In this document: in pieces, positions 61,250-64,000 of the stretch | How the letters are laid out: each line of letters opens with the position of its first letter | Numbering within the stretch: the stretch's first letter is position 1 | NCBI RefSeq assembly: GCF_018736065.1 | Contig: NZ_CP076128.1 | Span: forward strand, 3,907,001 to 3,971,000 | DNA: 64,000 nucleotides | DNA from: Flammeovirga kamogawensis | GTDB lineage: Bacteria > Bacteroidota > Bacteroidia > Cytophagales > Flammeovirgaceae | Direction: 5' to 3' | Translations under genes and position numbers: made by a program | Notes under the pieces: generated by a model | Database searches by the model: none | What the model was told of the DNA's origin: nothing | Seen by the model: the letters and a program-made list of their open reading frames with translations, nothing else

Positions 61250-62308
61250 ATGGTAAAAGGTAACATACGTATTTTTTTATTTGTAGGCTTTTCAGTCTTT
61301 TCAATTTCTTTGATAGTTTATTTTTATCAAGTTTTTTTTACTCCTAACATCTTAGTTGGGCAACAAGAGCGTAAGGTCATTAGAATACCACATAATGCTA
61401 CTATTCAAGACGTAACAGATACTTTACAGAAATATGATTTTATATCTGAATTAGTACCATTCCGTTTTGTGAGTAAAGCATTAAAATATAACGAGAATAT
61501 AAAAGCGGGTTTGTATGTTCTTAAGCCCGAAATGACAAATAATGAAGCAGTAAGGTTTTTAAGATCTGGTGCTCAAACTCCAATAAAAATAACATTTAAC
61601 AATGCAAGAACCACTTGGGATGTGGCTGAACGAATTACTCAACGTTTAGAAATTACACCCGAAGAGTTTTATGATGTTGTTACAGATAAAGAATTCTTGG
61701 ATGAATTAGGGTTAGACTCACTTTCTGTAAAAAGTATTTTTATTCCGAATACCTACGAAGTGTATTGGACTATTTCTGCTAAAAGTTTAGTTAAGAGATT
61801 AAAGAAAGAACACGATCGTTTTTGGAATGATGCAAGAGATGCAAAGGCAGAAAAAATTGGATTAACTCCTTTTCAAGTTCAGATATTAGCTTCTATTGTA
61901 GAATCTGAAACGGTGAAAGCTGATGAAATGCCTAAAGTAGCTGGACTATATATTAATCGTTTAAATAAAAACTGGCCATTACAATCAGATCCAACGGTTG
62001 TATATGCAGCAGTAGAAGTAGGTATGGTAAAGAATTTTACTGATGTAAAACGTGTATTGAATAAACATCTAGAAGTAAAATCTCCTTATAATACATATAA
62101 ACATACTGGTTTACCTCCTGGCCCTATTAGAATACCTTCTACTCAGGCTATGAATGCAGTGTTAAACCCAGTGAAACATAAATACATGTATATGGTTGCT
62201 GATGCAGACTTTTCGGGATATCATCATTTCTCAAAAACATTATCAGAGCACAATAGATATGCGCGTATTTATCAGAATGCATTAAATAAGAAAAGAGTTT
62301 ATAAATAA
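61250..62308 (+). CDS. mltG: Endolytic transglycosylase MltG
   Basis: The 352-residue product has an N-terminal transmembrane anchor (about 8-28), a LysM-like region (IRIPHNATIQDVTDTLQKY) and the YceG catalytic domain with ILASIVESET, whose Glu218 is at the same position as the catalytic residue of E. coli MltG, and INRLNKNWPLQSDPTVVYA. It cleaves nascent glycan strands in the periplasm and helps set their length. It lies 39 bp after the M16 gene and a terminator-like hairpin follows. Confidence 0.95.
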   Translation: MVKGNIRIFLFVGFSVFSISLIVYFYQVFFTPNILVGQQERKVIRIPHNATIQDVTDTLQKYDFISELVPFRFVSKALKYNENIKAGLYVLKPEMTNNEAVRFLRSGAQTPIKITFNNARTTWDVAERITQRLEITPEEFYDVVTDKEFLDELGLDSLSVKSIFIPNTYEVYWTISAKSLVKRLKKEHDRFWNDARDAKAEKIGLTPFQVQILASIVESETVKADEMPKVAGLYINRLNKNWPLQSDPTVVYAAVEVGMVKNFTDVKRVLNKHLEVKSPYNTYKHTGLPPGPIRIPSTQAMNAVLNPVKHKYMYMVADADFSGYHHFSKTLSEHNRYARIYQNALNKKRVYK

Positions 62309-62332
62309 TAGGTAATAAATCTATTTTAAATG

Positions 62333-62368
62333 AAGGCAAGATATATAAATCTTGTCTTTATTTTTTTA
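62333..62368 (+). terminator. Terminator after mltG
   Basis: Ten-bp stem with one G-U pair (62333-62342 with 62349-62358) and a T-run, just before the endonuclease V gene. Confidence 0.8.
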
Positions 62369-62382
62369 TTTAGAATAGTAAT

Positions 62383-63075
62383 ATGAGAGAGGATAGAGAC
62401 CTAGAACAAGAGGTATTAGCTAAAAAAGTAATTATTCATTCAGATAATGATGCTCCTTTAAAGTTAGGAGCTAACGATGCTGTTTGTAGTATGGATGTAG
62501 CTTATACCGAAGATTGTGCATTTGTATCTTGTGATATTATAAATGGAAAAACAGGTGAATGGGTAAATACTTTTGTAACCGTTCATGAGTTACCAACAAC
62601 ACCTTATGAATCTGGCTATTTTGCCTATTATGAAGGACCTCTTTTAGTTGCCTGTCTACAATATTTAAATAAGAAAATAAAATTAAAGCCATCATTAGTT
62701 ATAGTTGATGGTCATGGTTTGGCTCATCCTAGAAAATTTGGAATAGCATGTTGGCTTGGTTTACAAATTAATATTCCGACAATTGGATGTGCTAAAAAGC
62801 CATTAGTTTCTTATGTAGGTGATTTAGGAGGTGCTAAAGGAAGTATATCTCCAATGCTTTTAGATGATGAGGTTGTAGGAGTTGCCTTTAGAAGTAATAA
62901 AAATGTAAAACCAATTTTTATCAGTCCTGGCCATTTGATTAGTTTAGATTCTACGATCTATTTAATTAAGAAATTTCACGGGGATTATAGGATTTTTGAA
63001 CCGATACGAAGAGCAGACCAAGCTGTAAGAAAAGCATCTAAAGGTGAAGATGGTGAATTTGAGCTAATTAGTTGA
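62383..63075 (+). CDS. nfi: Endonuclease V
   Basis: The 230-residue product has the three catalytic carboxylates of the family: Asp38 in CSMDVAY, Glu84 in YYEGPLL and Asp109 in VDGHGLAHPRK. Length is typical (about 220-230). It nicks DNA (or RNA) near inosine and other deaminated bases. The start is 25 bp beyond the mltG terminator stem, so it may rely on read-through or its own promoter. Confidence 0.95.
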   Translation: MREDRDLEQEVLAKKVIIHSDNDAPLKLGANDAVCSMDVAYTEDCAFVSCDIINGKTGEWVNTFVTVHELPTTPYESGYFAYYEGPLLVACLQYLNKKIKLKPSLVIVDGHGLAHPRKFGIACWLGLQINIPTIGCAKKPLVSYVGDLGGAKGSISPMLLDDEVVGVAFRSNKNVKPIFISPGHLISLDSTIYLIKKFHGDYRIFEPIRRADQAVRKASKGEDGEFELIS

Positions 63076-63116
63076 TAAGAAATGTTTAGAATTTAAACTG
63101 TTTGTATTTAAACATT

Positions 63117-63124
63117 TATCTTTG
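63117..63124 (+). promoter_or_regulatory. Putative -7 element of the last gene
   Basis: TATCTTTG followed by C fits TAnnTTTG; it is 71 bp before the ATG at 63188. Confidence 0.45.
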
Positions 63125-63187
63125 CGATGTCGTACATTAGTAGTGTGATAATATAAAACTACAGTTTACTGCATAACTAAGATTAAA

Positions 63188-64000
63188 ATGTTTGAAGTTA
63201 CTACTAAAAATAGATCAACAACAAAGGTATCAAAAACCCAAAAAGTGATAACTTCTCAGAAGAATAGAATTCCAAAGAAACTCCGTCCTTTTGTGTTAAG
63301 TTTAATTTATACTCTATTTATAGGGTTTATTAGTTTACTTTTTAATGGGATACTAGAGATAATTTTTAATCAGAAAACAGAACCATTTTCTATATCTTTC
63401 TATTTTTCTATTTTATTTATTGTAATTACATCATTCATTTTACCTTATAAATCTAGGGTATTGGATGATGACAATGTCGTATTTGAAGAAGATCAAATTG
63501 GTAGTTTTCAGGTAGAAAGAAAAACAGAAAAGGTAGAAAGTCATCATACCAATAAATTGATTTACCTTGCTAAGGTTTTGACATTAATTTTGTCTACTGC
63601 TTTTTTTATGTTTTTTTATATTAGTGGACAAAGTGTTGAAAAGTTTGAAACACTTACAATACATAACATAAATATAGAGGGTGTTGATAGCGTTAAAATA
63701 GCAATTCGTATTTCAAGGAATACTAGAGATTCTGCAACTCCTGGAAAATTTAAAACTTTTTTAGAGCCTGAAATTTCTAAAAAGGGAACTTATATTTATG
63801 AAGAATATACGTATGGTTTTCCTTACAAACTTTTAGCACCTCAAAGACAAAGAGATGCGGTAGAAGGTAAAAAATATTTGGAAGGAAAACGAGCAAAGAT
63901 TTTTGTGAAATGGTATGGAGATAAAGTATCAACAAAAGAGGTTGAGGGTAAATTAAAAGAAGTGTTTGAAAGTGATAACATGGATAAGTTACTGATCGAT
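63188..64000 (+). CDS. Membrane protein of unknown function, 5' part only
   Basis: An ATG at 63188 opens a frame that runs without a stop to the window edge, so at least 271 residues are encoded and the 3' end is missing. The N-terminus is basic (about residues 1-35), followed by two transmembrane segments (about 36-57 and 68-88), an acidic stretch (VLDDDNVVFEEDQ), a third segment (about 125-145) and a soluble region (ISRNTRDSATPGK, FEPEISKKG-like). I do not recognise the family. A promoter-like element lies 71 bp upstream. Confidence 0.7.
   Translation, partial: MFEVTTKNRSTTKVSKTQKVITSQKNRIPKKLRPFVLSLIYTLFIGFISLLFNGILEIIFNQKTEPFSISFYFSILFIVITSFILPYKSRVLDDDNVVFEEDQIGSFQVERKTEKVESHHTNKLIYLAKVLTLILSTAFFMFFYISGQSVEKFETLTIHNINIEGVDSVKIAIRISRNTRDSATPGKFKTFLEPEISKKGTYIYEEYTYGFPYKLLAPQRQRDAVEGKKYLEGKRAKIFVKWYGDKVSTKEVEGKLKEVFESDNMDKLLID

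Noticed and set aside
1-64000. tRNA, rRNA, CRISPR arrays, insertion sequences and prophage genes
   Set aside because: I looked for tRNA T-loop motifs, spaced repeats, transposase and integrase motifs and found none.

Overview
The window is about 64 kb of AT-rich chromosome (roughly one third GC by eye) from a member of the Bacteroidota, most likely Cytophagales and perhaps close to Flammeovirga. The evidence is an alternative complex III operon, a type IX secretion C-terminal sorting domain, type III pantothenate kinase, a Bacteroidota-style split Ccm system, many signal peptides ending in AQ, and repeated TAnnTTTG promoter elements. I see no rRNA, tRNA, CRISPR array, insertion sequence or prophage. 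The genus is inference.

Left part (1-15100): the 3' end of actB, then actC, actD, actE and actF of the quinol:electron-acceptor oxidoreductase, closed by a strong terminator. Next comes a long minus-strand block: a lipoprotein esterase with a starch-binding-like domain, a TPR protein, an outer-membrane protein, coaX, a cation/proton antiporter and pbpC.

Middle (15100-36300): glutamate dehydrogenase, a secreted peroxiredoxin with a small partner gene, and a cytidylate-kinase-like protein. The cytochrome c maturation genes ccmBCDE and ccmF follow, with ccmA, ccmG and ccmH absent. They fit the haem proteins needed by the complex III genes at the left. An envelope module then combines an OmpA-like protein with a membrane protein that has a degenerate PP2C-like domain and a LysM domain. 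After it come sucD, yidD, a C1 peptidase, an orphan sugar-ketoisomerase-like cupin, a TPR protein and a beta-barrel protein.

The most distinctive region is 36300-46000. An apparently non-coding stretch holds a candidate structured RNA with its own plus-strand terminator. A 2002-residue secreted enzyme carries two different GH13 alpha-amylase domains, five starch-binding modules and a T9SS tail. Three helically phased AACGTT sites lie upstream of it. Directly downstream is a membrane regulator with two periplasmic starch-binding-like domains, seven transmembrane helices and a cytoplasmic AraC-type DNA-binding domain. I propose that the enzyme and regulator form a self-contained starch sensing and degradation unit. 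No SusC/SusD pair is present.

Right part (46000-64000): housekeeping and envelope genes. These are an ApbC/Mrp ATPase with a NifU-like scaffold, pepP, a subtilase with a lipoprotein, a DEAD-box helicase with DbpA-type RNA-binding domain and RGG tail, a GtrA-like protein, M1 and M16 peptidases, a DivIC/FtsB protein, an FG-GAP/UnbV lipoprotein, mltG and endonuclease V. An unrecognised membrane protein gene runs off the right edge. Several starts were moved to internal ATG codons because the longest frames begin with TTG or GTG ahead of a clear signal peptide or domain start.
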